From: Clostridiales bacterium
GTDB lineage: Bacteria > Bacillota > Clostridia > Christensenellales > CAG-917
NCBI GenBank assembly: GCA_012800805.1
Contig: JAAZIO010000096.1
Coordinates: 1-13,988, forward strand
Reading direction: 5' to 3'
Length of the DNA: 13,988 nucleotides
Shown: piece after piece, positions 6,188 through 13,988 of the stretch
How the letters are laid out: the number at the start of each line of letters is the position of its first letter
How positions within the stretch are numbered: the first letter of the stretch is position 1
The notes under the pieces: generated by a model
Seen by the model: the letters and a program-made list of their open reading frames with translations, nothing else
What the model was told of the DNA's origin: nothing
The model's database searches: none
Made by a program: the position numbers and the translations under genes

Positions 6188-7840
6188 ATGGAATTCAATT
6201 CGGACAAGATGAAACTTGGCGCTGAAAACGCTCCAAAAAGATCGCTCCTTAAGGCGGTTGGCCTTACCGACAAGCAGCTTAAAAAGCCCATTATTGGTAT
6301 AGTCAATTCCTTTAACGAAATCGTAGCGGGCCACATGCACCTTAACACTGTTGCAAGAGCGGTTAAAGACGGCGTTTTAGCCGCGGGCGGAGTTCCGCTT
6401 GAGTTCAACACCATTGGCGTTTGCGACGGGCTTGCCATGGGTCACGAGGGAATGAAATACTCGCTTTGCACAAGGGAGATAATCTGCGACAGCATAGAGT
6501 GCATGGTTAAAGCCCACTGCTTTGACGGTCTTGTGTTCATACCAAGCTGCGACAAAATCGTCCCGGGAATGCTTATGGCGGCGGTCAGGCTGAATATCCC
6601 TTCGATTTTTGTTTGCGGCGGCGCGATGCTCTCAATCGAGGGAAAAGACTTCAACTCTACCTATGAGGCTGTGGGAGCGTATAAGGCGGGCCAGATAACG
6701 GAGGAGGAACTGTCTGAAATCGAGTGCCTTGCGTGTCCTACCTGCGGTTCATGCTCGGGAATGTTTACGGCAAACTCCATGAACTGCCTCACAGAGGCAA
6801 TAGGAATGTCTTTAAGAGGCAACGGTACAGCCCCCGCTGTGTATTCGGAAAGGCTTAGGATAGCTAAAGCCACGGGCGAGAAAATCATGGAGCTTATAGA
6901 GAAAAACATACGCCCGAAAGATTTAATCAACGAAAAATCCGTTGAAAACGCACTCACAGTTGATATGGCGCTAGGCTGCTCGACCAACACCGTACTGCAC
7001 CTTGCCGCCATCTGCCACGAGGCCGAAGTAGGTTTTGATTTAAGCCACCTAAACGAAATAAGCGAAAAGACGCCAAATCTTTGCCGTCTGTCCCCCGCAG
7101 GAAAAGACCATGTTCAGGATTTGCACCGCGCGGGCGGAGTGTATGCGGTAATGAGCGAGCTTGATAAATTGGGGATTATAGATAAGAGCGTTATGACGGC
7201 GAACGGCAAAACCCTGGACGAGTGCTTAAGGGGAGTCAAAGTGCTGGATAACAGCGTAATAAAAAGCATTGACGAACCTTACTCGAAAACGGGCGGCCTA
7301 AGAGTGCTGTTTGGAAACCTTGCGCCAAACGGCGCGGTGGTGAAAAAGAGCGCGGTTAAAGAAAGCATGCTGCGCTTTACCGGAAAGGCAAGAGTGTTTG
7401 ACAGCGAGGAGGAGGCGGTAGGTGAAATCTATCGCGGCGGCATCAAAAAAGGCGATGTTGTTGTCATTCGCTACGAAGGGCCAAAGGGCGGCCCCGGCAT
7501 GAGGGAAATGCTGTCTCCGACATCCGCAATCGCCGGCATGGGGCTGGACGCCGATGTAGCGCTAATCACCGACGGGCGCTTTTCGGGCGCCACAAGGGGA
7601 GCGGCAATCGGCCATGTATCGCCCGAAGCCAGAGAAGGCGGTCTTATTGCCTACATCAAAGACGGAGACCTTATTGAAATAGACATTGTCAACAACTTAC
7701 TAAACCTTAAAGTGGACAGTGAGGAAATAGCGAAAAGAAAGCAAACGATGACGCTAAAGCCCGAGCCTGACATCAAAGGATATCTAGGCAGATATATGAA
7801 AACGGTAAGCTCTGCCGATAAGGGCGCGGTTCATCAATAA
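6188..7840 (+). CDS. ilvD: Dihydroxy-acid dehydratase
   Basis: 550 residues, normal length for the IlvD/Edd family. It removes water from 2,3-dihydroxy-isovalerate and -methylvalerate to give the 2-keto acid precursors of valine and isoleucine, using an Fe-S cluster and Mg2+. Cluster cysteines are recognisable: C121 in [14 protein letters not shown] (family signature) and C189 in [19 protein letters not shown] (C183, C186 and C189). The early motif [20 protein letters not shown] is also present. The C-terminal swivel domain with [12 protein letters not shown] and [13 protein letters not shown] is complete. The start ATG follows the ilvC stop by one base and must use GGAAAGAG within the ilvC 3' end. 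Because the cluster is oxygen-sensitive in many family members, an anaerobic host would be suitable, but this is only inference. Confidence 0.98.
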   Translation: MEFNSDKMKLGAENAPKRSLLKAVGLTDKQLKKPIIGIVNSFNEIVAGHMHLNTVARAVKDGVLAAGGVPLEFNTIGVCDGLAMGHEGMKYSLCTREIICDSIECMVKAHCFDGLVFIPSCDKIVPGMLMAAVRLNIPSIFVCGGAMLSIEGKDFNSTYEAVGAYKAGQITEEELSEIECLACPTCGSCSGMFTANSMNCLTEAIGMSLRGNGTAPAVYSERLRIAKATGEKIMELIEKNIRPKDLINEKSVENALTVDMALGCSTNTVLHLAAICHEAEVGFDLSHLNEISEKTPNLCRLSPAGKDHVQDLHRAGGVYAVMSELDKLGIIDKSVMTANGKTLDECLRGVKVLDNSVIKSIDEPYSKTGGLRVLFGNLAPNGAVVKKSAVKESMLRFTGKARVFDSEEEAVGEIYRGGIKKGDVVVIRYEGPKGGPGMREMLSPTSAIAGMGLDADVALITDGRFSGATRGAAIGHVSPEAREGGLIAYIKDGDLIEIDIVNNLLNLKVDSEEIAKRKQTMTLKPEPDIKGYLGRYMKTVSSADKGAVHQ

Positions 7841-7854
7841 ATAAGGAGTTAGTT

Positions 7855-9363
7855 ATGAGAAATATAAAAATATTCGACACTACGCTAAGAGACGGCGAGC
7901 AAGCGCCAAAGTGCGGAATGCACCTGTCCGAGAAAATCGAGATGGCAAGGGCGCTCGAGCGCCTTAAGGTAGATGTCATCGAGGCGGGGTTCGCGATTTG
8001 CTCAAAAGGGGATTTTGAGTCCGTCCAGACCATCGCGGGCGCTATAAAGGACTGTCAGGTGGCAAGCCTTGCCCGCTGCGTTAAAGCCGACATCGACAGC
8101 GCGTATGAGGCGGTAAAGGCGGCGGTTGCGCCAAGAATTCACGTGTTCCTTGCCACCTCGCCGATACACATGCAGTATAAGCTCAAGATGTCGGAAGAAA
8201 GAGTGCTTGAAACGGTTAAAGAAATGGTTTCATACGCAAAGAGCAAGGTTTCGGACATCGAGTTTTCCGCCGAAGACGCTACCCGCTCAGAGCCGGAGTT
8301 TTTGGTTAAAGTAATTAAAACCGCGATTGCCGCGGGAGCAAAAACCATCAATATACCCGACACCGTGGGCTACATAACTCCCGGGGAGATGGGAGAGCTT
8401 ATAAGGTATCTAAAGTCCAGTGTGCCCGAACTTGACGGCGTAGACCTTTCGGTTCACTGCCACAACGACCTCGGCATGGCTGTCGCCAACTCGCTTGCCG
8501 CAGTTGCCGCAGGCGCAACTCAAGTCGAGTGTACGCTAAACGGTATCGGAGAGAGGGCGGGCAACGCGGCGCTTGAGGAAATCGTAATGTGCATCGACAC
8601 CAGAAGGGAGATGTTCAACGCAAGAACAAGGATACAGACAAACGAAATATACAGAGCAAGCAAACTGCTTTATAACATCCTCGGCATTCAGGTTCCGCTT
8701 AACAAGCCGATTGTAGGCGTCAACGCTTTCGCGCACGAAGCGGGTATTCATCAGCACGGAGTCATAGCAAACAGGCTGACTTATGAAATAATGACGCCCG
8801 AGTCCATAGGACTTCCTTCAAACCGTATGGCGTTCGGCAAGCACAGCGGCCGCCACGCGGTGGAAAAGCGTCTTGAAGAGCTGGGCTACAAACTTTCGCA
8901 AGAGGAACTCAATGAATTTTTTGAAAGCTTTAAAGCCCTTGCCGACAAAAAGAAGGTCATCAACGACTCAGACCTTGAAGCGCTTCTCAAACATAAGGCG
9001 GCGCCGTTCAAAGAGCAGGAATACCGCCTCGACCGCTTTACCATCAACAGCGGCAACTATGTTACATCTAACGCTGTTGTAAGGCTTATCTCAGGAGATG
9101 AGACTTTTGAGGAAGTAGCTATCGGCGACGGCCCCGTTGACGCGGCGTTTAAGGCAATCGATAAGATTGTTAAGGTCGTGCCGCACTCGCTTGACGACTA
9201 CTATATACAAAGCGTCACCGAGGGCAACGACGCTCTGGGCGAGGTTGTTGTTAAGATAAAGACCGCTGACGGAGTCGTTACGGGAAGAGGGCTCTCGACC
9301 GACATCATCGAAGCGAGCATACTTGCCTATATTAACGGTCTCAATAAACTGCTTGCGTATTAA
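7855..9363 (+). CDS. leuA: 2-Isopropylmalate synthase
   Basis: 502 residues, the usual length for the bacterial LeuA1 type. It condenses 2-oxoisovalerate with acetyl-CoA, the committed step of leucine synthesis. The N-terminal TIM barrel has FDTTLRDGEQ (R12, D13), IEAGF, and the metal-binding HCHNDLG (H201, H203). GIGERAGNAALEE and the HMGL C-terminal signature GIHQHGV follow. The linker region and a C-terminal regulatory domain of roughly 120 residues (from about 385, ending YINGLNKLLAY) are complete, so leucine feedback inhibition is expected. GGAG lies six bases before the ATG (AAGGAG-TTAGTT-ATG). It is the first of two HMGL-family genes in tandem; the second is more like citramalate synthase. 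Confidence 0.95.
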   Translation: MRNIKIFDTTLRDGEQAPKCGMHLSEKIEMARALERLKVDVIEAGFAICSKGDFESVQTIAGAIKDCQVASLARCVKADIDSAYEAVKAAVAPRIHVFLATSPIHMQYKLKMSEERVLETVKEMVSYAKSKVSDIEFSAEDATRSEPEFLVKVIKTAIAAGAKTINIPDTVGYITPGEMGELIRYLKSSVPELDGVDLSVHCHNDLGMAVANSLAAVAAGATQVECTLNGIGERAGNAALEEIVMCIDTRREMFNARTRIQTNEIYRASKLLYNILGIQVPLNKPIVGVNAFAHEAGIHQHGVIANRLTYEIMTPESIGLPSNRMAFGKHSGRHAVEKRLEELGYKLSQEELNEFFESFKALADKKKVINDSDLEALLKHKAAPFKEQEYRLDRFTINSGNYVTSNAVVRLISGDETFEEVAIGDGPVDAAFKAIDKIVKVVPHSLDDYYIQSVTEGNDALGEVVVKIKTADGVVTGRGLSTDIIEASILAYINGLNKLLAY

Positions 9364-9364
9364 C

Positions 9365-9380
9365 TGAGGTAACCATGTAA
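9365..9380 (+). promoter_or_regulatory. Ribosome binding site and start-stop (ATG-TAA) at cimA
   Basis: TGAGGT (9365-9370) is placed for initiation at ATG 9375, four bases on, and TAA follows directly. The element is a minimal start-stop frame. A single base, T9378, separates it from ATG-AAA-AAA. The site lies 11 nt after the leuA stop, so ribosomes arriving from leuA would meet it. Confidence 0.6.
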
Positions 9381-10949
9381 AAAGTAGAGATATTCGACAG
9401 CACATTAAGAGACGGCGCGCAAAGCGAGGGTGTTTCTTTTTCGGTGCAGGATAAACTAAATATCGTAAAGGCTCTCGATGACTTCGGGGTGACATACATC
9501 GAGGCGGGAAACCCCTACTCAAACCCTAAAGACATGGAGTTTTTCAGACGCCTTAAAGACTTCCCGTTAAAGAACGCAAAGCTTTGCGCCTTTGGAAGCA
9601 CCAGGAGAAAGTATTCACAAGCCGAGCGCGACGACAATGTCAAAGCATTGCTTGACGCCGACACTCCGGCGGTTGCGGTTTTCGGAAAGTCCTGGGACCT
9701 TCATATAAGCGAGGTTCTGGGAATTTCAAAGGAAGAAAACCTTGCTATGGTAGCGGATACCATAAGGTACCTTAAAGAGCAAGGAAAAGAGGTAATCTTT
9801 GACGCGGAGCACTTCTTTGACGGCTTTAAGTCTGACCCCGCCTGCGCAATGGAAGTTTTGAGGGCGGCGGACGAGGCGGGAGCGGATGTGCTTACCCTTT
9901 GCGACACAAACGGCGGCACGCTTCCAAGCGAAATTTACGACATCACAAAGAGGGTATGCGAGACATTCCCGGGCAAAAGGGTATCGATACACTGCCATAA
10001 CGACTCGGGCTGCGCGGTTGCGAACTCGCTGCTTGCCCTTGAGGCGGGCGCGGTTCAAGTGCAGGGAACATTTATCGGAATAGGCGAAAGGTGCGGAAAC
10101 GCTGACCTTAGCGTGATTATTCCTACCCTTACTTTAAAAAGGGGAGTCGAGTGCGTTGCGGGCGACATTTCAAAGCTTACGGAAACTGTCATAAAGCTCT
10201 ATGAGATATCAAACCTTGTAATGCCCACAAACAAGCCATACAGCGGCTCCAGCGCTTTTGCCCATAAGGGCGGAATGCATATAGACGGGGTGGACAAATG
10301 CTCAAGGTCGTTTGAGCACATAAGCCCGGAGCTTGTTGGAAACTCAAGAAGATATCTTATGAGCGAAATGAGCGGTAAGGCTACGGTGCTCTCAAAAATA
10401 AAAACGCTTGCTCCCGACCTTGACAAAAATTCGCCGCTTACCAAAGAGATTCTTGAGACCATAAAGAAGCTCGAGCACGAGGGATACCAGTTTGAGGCGG
10501 CGGACGCAAGCTTTGAGCTTATCGTTTTAAATATTCTCGGCAGGTTCAGGCCGCACTTTGAACTTCAGATGTATAAAACAAGCGGCGAGTATCCAAGGCC
10601 CAGCGGCGAGCACTCGGCTTACGCCGTGGTAAATGTAAAGGTGGGAGATAAGACGGAGACCGCGGCATCGCTTGGTAACGGCCCAGTAAACGCGTTGGAC
10701 CTTGCCTTAAGAAGAGCGCTTTCGGTATTTTACCCCATGCTGTCCGAAGTAAGGCTGACCGACTATAAGGTGCGCGTGCTCTCAGGTGACAGCGCAACGG
10801 GCGCGACCGTAAGGGTTTTGATTGAAAACACCGACGGCAAGAGCGTATGGACGACGGTTGGCGTATCCACCGACATTATTGAGGCCAGCAGGCTCGCTCT
10901 TGTCGACGCTATGGAATACTATCTTTTCAAGAGGGAGGCACAACTATAA
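9375..10949 (+). CDS. cimA: (R)-Citramalate synthase, with in-frame stop at codon 2
   Basis: From ATG 9375 the frame spans 525 codons including the stop, the normal CimA length. The sequence fits that family: [17 protein letters not shown] (residues 7-23), then [30 protein letters not shown] (H206, H208), [11 protein letters not shown] and a C-terminal allosteric domain. CimA condenses pyruvate and acetyl-CoA to citramalate, which LeuCD and LeuB convert to 2-oxobutyrate for isoleucine. The oddity is codon 2: the ATG, preceded by TGAGGT, is followed at once by TAA (9378-9380) where AAA (Lys) would give the common MKKVEIFD start. The next conventional start is GTG 9444 (codon 24). It has no clear ribosome binding site and loses the catalytic R12-D13 motif. 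No other stop or frameshift occurs. It is a recent nonsense allele, a sequence error, or a gene started in an unusual way. The stop overlaps the leuC start (TAATG). Confidence 0.85.
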
Positions 10950-12211
10950 TGGGAATGACAATGACTCAAAAAATCCTCGCGGCGCATGCGGGCAAAGAGT
11001 GCGTAAAAGGCGGGGAATATATAGAGGCAAAGCTGGACCTTGTGCTAGGTAACGATGTCACAAGCCCCGTTGCGGTAAAAGAGTTTTATAAAGCGGGTTG
11101 CGACTGCGTTTTCAACAAAGAAAAAATAGCGCTCGTAATGGACCACTTTACCCCCAATAAAGACATTAAAGCCGCAGAGCAGACAAAGACGGTTAGGGAC
11201 TTTGCCGGAAAATACAAAATCAAAAATTATTTCGATGTGGGCGAAATGGGAGTGGAGCATGCGCTTCTCCCAGAAAAAGGCCTGGTCACCGCGGGTGACC
11301 TTGTTATAGGCGCGGATAGCCACACTTGCACATACGGCGCTCTCGGCGCGTTCTCGACGGGCGTAGGCTCAACCGATATGGCGGCGGGTATGGCATACGG
11401 AAAATCGTGGTTTAAAGTTCCCACCGCAATCAAGTTCAACCTTACGGGAAAGCTTGGCAAGTGGGCAACGGGAAAGGATGTTATACTTACAATCATAGGA
11501 AAAATAGGCGTTGACGGGGCGCTTTATAAATCCATGGAGTTTGCGGGCGAGGGCGTAAAGAGCCTTAGCATAGACGACCGCTTCACAATCTGCAACATGG
11601 CAATAGAAGCGGGCGCAAAAAACGGGATATTCCCCGTTGACGACATAACGCTAAGCTACCTTAAAGAGCATGGCGACAAGGAGCCTAAAATTTACGCTGC
11701 AGACGAGGATGCGGAATACGACGAGGTCATAGATGTCGACCTTAGTAAAATTGAGCCTACCGTCGCTTTCCCCCATCTTCCTTCCAACACCAAGAGATTC
11801 GGCGAATTTGAGGGCGTAAAGATAGACCAGGTGGTCATCGGCTCATGCACAAACGGAAGATACAGCGACTTTGCTCAGGCGGCGGAAATTATGAAAGGGA
11901 AAAAGGTCGCCCCGGGAGTAAGGGTATTGATAATCCCCGCTACGCAAAAGATTTATCTTGATATGATAGAAAGCGGGCTTACAAAAATATTCATTGAGGC
12001 GGGTTGCGCCGTTTCAACGCCGACCTGTGGCCCCTGCCTTGGCGGCCACATGGGTATACTTGCAAAGGGCGAAAGATGCGTTGCCACGACAAACCGCAAC
12101 TTTGTCGGCAGAATGGGACACCCCGAAAGCGAGGTTTATCTCGCAAGCCCCTATGTCGCGGCGGCATCGGCAATCACGGGCAGAATTTCTCACCCCGATG
12201 AGGTTATGTAG
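10949..12211 (+). CDS. leuC: 3-Isopropylmalate dehydratase, large subunit
   Basis: 420 residues, the shorter aconitase-family LeuC type that pairs with short LeuD proteins (about 160 residues). It isomerises 2- to 3-isopropylmalate and, with citramalate as substrate, gives 3-methylmalate. The likely 4Fe-4S ligands are C300 in [13 protein letters not shown] and C360 and C363 in [10 protein letters not shown]. Other conserved segments are [30 protein letters not shown], and [12 protein letters not shown] near the end. The start overlaps the cimA stop by one base (TAATG), with GGGAGG about ten bases upstream. Another ATG lies two codons downstream and cannot be excluded. The overlap suggests that leuC translation depends in part on cimA translation. 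Confidence 0.97.
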   Translation: MGMTMTQKILAAHAGKECVKGGEYIEAKLDLVLGNDVTSPVAVKEFYKAGCDCVFNKEKIALVMDHFTPNKDIKAAEQTKTVRDFAGKYKIKNYFDVGEMGVEHALLPEKGLVTAGDLVIGADSHTCTYGALGAFSTGVGSTDMAAGMAYGKSWFKVPTAIKFNLTGKLGKWATGKDVILTIIGKIGVDGALYKSMEFAGEGVKSLSIDDRFTICNMAIEAGAKNGIFPVDDITLSYLKEHGDKEPKIYAADEDAEYDEVIDVDLSKIEPTVAFPHLPSNTKRFGEFEGVKIDQVVIGSCTNGRYSDFAQAAEIMKGKKVAPGVRVLIIPATQKIYLDMIESGLTKIFIEAGCAVSTPTCGPCLGGHMGILAKGERCVATTNRNFVGRMGHPESEVYLASPYVAAASAITGRISHPDEVM

Positions 12212-12219
12212 GAGGAGTT

Positions 12220-12702
12220 ATGAAAATCACGGGCAGAATTATTAAATTTGGAGACAACGTTGATACCGATGTAATAATACCGGCAAGATATCTTAACACT
12301 TCAGACCCCAAAGAGCTTGCCGCGCACTGCATGGAGGATATCGACATAACCTTTGCCTCGCGCGTTCAAAAGGGCGACATCATTGCGGCGGGGGCAAACT
12401 TTGGGTGCGGCTCGTCAAGAGAGCATGCCCCAATCGCCATTAAAGCAAGCGGCGTCGCCTGCGTGATAGCAAAGAGCTTTGCAAGGATTTTCTTTAGGAA
12501 CTCGGTTAACATAGGACTTCCCGTTGTCGAGTTTGACGGCGAGCTTAACGAGGGCGACAGCGTGGAAATCGACTTTACAAACGGAACGGTAAAGAACCTT
12601 ACCACGGGTGAGGGAGGAAACATCAGCCCCTATCCCGAGTTTTTAAGCAAGCTTATAGACAGCGGAAACCTTTTAACCCATTTTGCAAAGGAGAATAAAT
12701 AA
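12220..12702 (+). CDS. leuD: 3-Isopropylmalate dehydratase, small subunit
   Basis: 160 residues, the short LeuD form. It supplies the swivel domain that completes the LeuC active site. Diagnostic segments are [20 protein letters not shown] near the N-terminus, [20 protein letters not shown] in the middle (substrate-recognition loop) and [19 protein letters not shown]. The ribosome binding site TAGGAGGAG is four to five bases before the ATG, among the strongest in the operon. The gene begins eight nt after leuC and overlaps the leuB start by one base. Confidence 0.97.
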   Translation: MKITGRIIKFGDNVDTDVIIPARYLNTSDPKELAAHCMEDIDITFASRVQKGDIIAAGANFGCGSSREHAPIAIKASGVACVIAKSFARIFFRNSVNIGLPVVEFDGELNEGDSVEIDFTNGTVKNLTTGEGGNISPYPEFLSKLIDSGNLLTHFAKENK

Positions 12703-13778
12703 TGGAATTTAATATAGCCGTAATCCCCGGTGACGGGGTTGGACCTGAAATAGCCTCCTCCGCGGTAAAAGTGCTTGACGCGGTGGGAGAGAAATTCGGC
12801 CATAAATTTTGCTATGACTATGTTGACGCGGGCGGCGTGTCTATAGATAAATACGGCGTGCCGATAACCGAAGAGAATATGCAAAAGTGCCTTAAGGCCG
12901 ACAGCGTACTTCTTGCGGCAGTCGGCGGATACAAGTGGGACACGCTCCCCGGGCATCTTCGCCCCGAAAGGGCGCTGCTTGGGATAAGAAAAAGCATGGG
13001 TCTGTTTGCCAACATCCGACCCGCCAGGCTGAACCCCTATCTTAAAGACGCCTGCCCCTTAAGAGCCGAGGCCGCGGATAAGGGCTTTGACATGATAATC
13101 GTAAGAGAGCTCACCGGCGGAATCTACTACGGCGCAAGAGGAAGAAGAAACGGCGAGGGCGGCGAGGAGGCGTTTGATACCGAATGTTACTCGGAAAAAG
13201 AGGTTGAAAGAATAGCCCGCGTTGCTTTTAATCTTGCGATGGGCAGAAGAAAAAAAGTAACCAGCATAGACAAGGCAAACGTTCTTGAAAGCTCAAGGCT
13301 TTGGAGAGAGGTTGTTCATAGGGTCGCAAAAGAGTATTCCGAGGTGGAGTGCTCGGATATGCTGGTGGATAACGCAGCCATGCAGCTTATCAAAAACCCT
13401 TCGCAGTTTGATGTTATAGTAACTTCCAATATGTTCGGCGACATTCTCTCCGACGAGGCTTCACAGCTTACGGGCTCAATAGGTATGCTGCCTTCCGCCT
13501 CGCTGGGTGAGGGAAAAGTGGGCCTTTATGAGCCTATTCACGGCTCCGCCCCCGATATCGCGGGAACGGACACGGTCAATCCCCTTGCCACCGTCTTGTC
13601 CGTCGCCATGATGCTAAGGCTCTCGCTTGGCCTTGAAAAAGAGGCGCAAGCGGTTGAGGAGGCCGTCGACAGCGTACTGAAAAACGGTTACAGAACGCGT
13701 GATATTTTAAATAACGGAACCTCCCCCCTTAAATGCACGGAGATGACCAGAAAGCTTATAGAAGAAATCAAAAAATAA
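12702..13778 (+). CDS. leuB: 3-Isopropylmalate dehydrogenase
   Basis: 358 residues, normal for the family. It oxidises and decarboxylates 3-isopropylmalate to 2-oxoisocaproate with NAD+; the same enzyme would process 3-methylmalate to 2-oxobutyrate when CimA is active. It has the [13 protein letters not shown] start, and the [18 protein letters not shown] segment with substrate-binding arginines. Catalytic residues are Y142 in [10 protein letters not shown] and K191 in [11 protein letters not shown], with metal ligands D223, D247 and D251 (MLVDNAAM and [11 protein letters not shown]). [16 protein letters not shown] is the family's cofactor-loop segment. AAAGGAG lies eight bases before the ATG, which overlaps the leuD stop (TAATG). 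It is the last gene of the operon; a terminator follows after four bases. Confidence 0.98.
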   Translation: MEFNIAVIPGDGVGPEIASSAVKVLDAVGEKFGHKFCYDYVDAGGVSIDKYGVPITEENMQKCLKADSVLLAAVGGYKWDTLPGHLRPERALLGIRKSMGLFANIRPARLNPYLKDACPLRAEAADKGFDMIIVRELTGGIYYGARGRRNGEGGEEAFDTECYSEKEVERIARVAFNLAMGRRKKVTSIDKANVLESSRLWREVVHRVAKEYSEVECSDMLVDNAAMQLIKNPSQFDVIVTSNMFGDILSDEASQLTGSIGMLPSASLGEGKVGLYEPIHGSAPDIAGTDTVNPLATVLSVAMMLRLSLGLEKEAQAVEEAVDSVLKNGYRTRDILNNGTSPLKCTEMTRKLIEEIKK

Positions 13779-13782
13779 ACGG

Positions 13783-13802
13783 CCGCCGAAAGGCGGTTTT
13801 TT
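13783..13802 (+). terminator. Terminator of the ilv-leu operon
   Basis: CCGCC (13783-13787), a GAAA tetraloop, GGCGG (13792-13796) and six T residues. It begins four bases after the leuB stop codon. Confidence 0.9.
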
Positions 13803-13837
13803 ATTTTATTGATTTTATAGCTTAAATGTTAAAAAAA

Positions 13838-13875
13838 ACGGTTAAATTGGATTAAGTAGTTTACCTGACAACCGT
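13838..13875 (-). terminator. Possible minus-strand terminator
   Basis: ACGGTT (13838-13843) and AACCGT (13870-13875) form a 6-bp inverted repeat with a long loop of 26 nt. Read on the minus strand the stem is followed by eight T residues, so it could end a converging gene outside the window. The long loop makes this weak. I see no gene in 13803-13988. Confidence 0.2.
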
Positions 13876-13988
13876 AAAAAATTTTAATAAAGAGTTTTTA
13901 ATAGTATTTTAGTTTTAAATATTAAAAAAGATTTTTCCGCATTATAATCCTTTTATCTGATTGGCTTAAATATTGTTTTTAACTTTGC

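Noticed and set aside
9444..10949. GTG 9444 as the true start of cimA
   Set aside because: It would remove the DSTLRDG catalytic motif that is encoded intact just upstream in the same frame, and no good ribosome binding site precedes it. The conserved coding signal clearly extends to 9375.

Overview
This window carries a complete nine-gene branched-chain amino acid operon, preceded by an unusual regulatory leader and by about 1.8 kb of AT-rich DNA with few genes. The host looks like a Bacillota (Clostridia-type) bacterium, probably an uncultured gut lineage. The reasons are strong AGGAGG-type ribosome binding sites, very AT-rich intergenic DNA next to coding DNA of much higher G+C, short U-tract terminators, and a bacterial tRNA with an encoded CCA end. 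This placement is inference; no marker gene here fixes the taxon.

Layout. Positions 2-352 hold the C-terminal part of a multi-pass membrane protein that starts outside the window; a strong terminator follows. Positions 353-694 are gene-free and contain a tandem direct repeat. A small sigma-region-4-like protein lies on the minus strand (695-1054) with a near-perfect ribosome binding site. Positions 1055-2192 hold no convincing protein gene. They do hold a candidate small RNA (about 1209-1368), two identical 71-bp copies of a terminator-like element, a diverged copy of the tRNA promoter flank, and several RNA-like hairpins. A tRNA-Ser(CGA) with its own promoter and terminator lies at 2193-2281.

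The operon is transcribed from a promoter at 2408-2436. Its leader encodes a 33-residue peptide in which 12 of residues 6-20 are Leu, Ile or Val. A strong terminator follows, and two mutually exclusive pairings can be drawn. This is the classic layout of ribosome-mediated transcription attenuation, found here where many Bacillota would use a T-box. The genes are ilvB, ilvN, ilvC, ilvD, leuA, cimA, leuC, leuD and leuB, tightly spaced and in part overlapping, ending in a terminator at 13783-13802.

Together IlvBN, IlvC and IlvD make the 2-keto acid precursors of valine and isoleucine, and LeuA, LeuCD and LeuB make the leucine precursor. The second HMGL-family enzyme is a citramalate synthase (CimA). 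With LeuCD and LeuB it would supply 2-oxobutyrate from pyruvate and acetyl-CoA, giving isoleucine without threonine deaminase. No ilvA or ilvE is present in the window. The natural ATG of cimA is followed at once by an in-frame TAA, while the next 523 codons are open and intact. The only conventional downstream start would remove the catalytic DSTLRDG motif. This start-stop defect and the leader-peptide attenuator are the two most notable observations.
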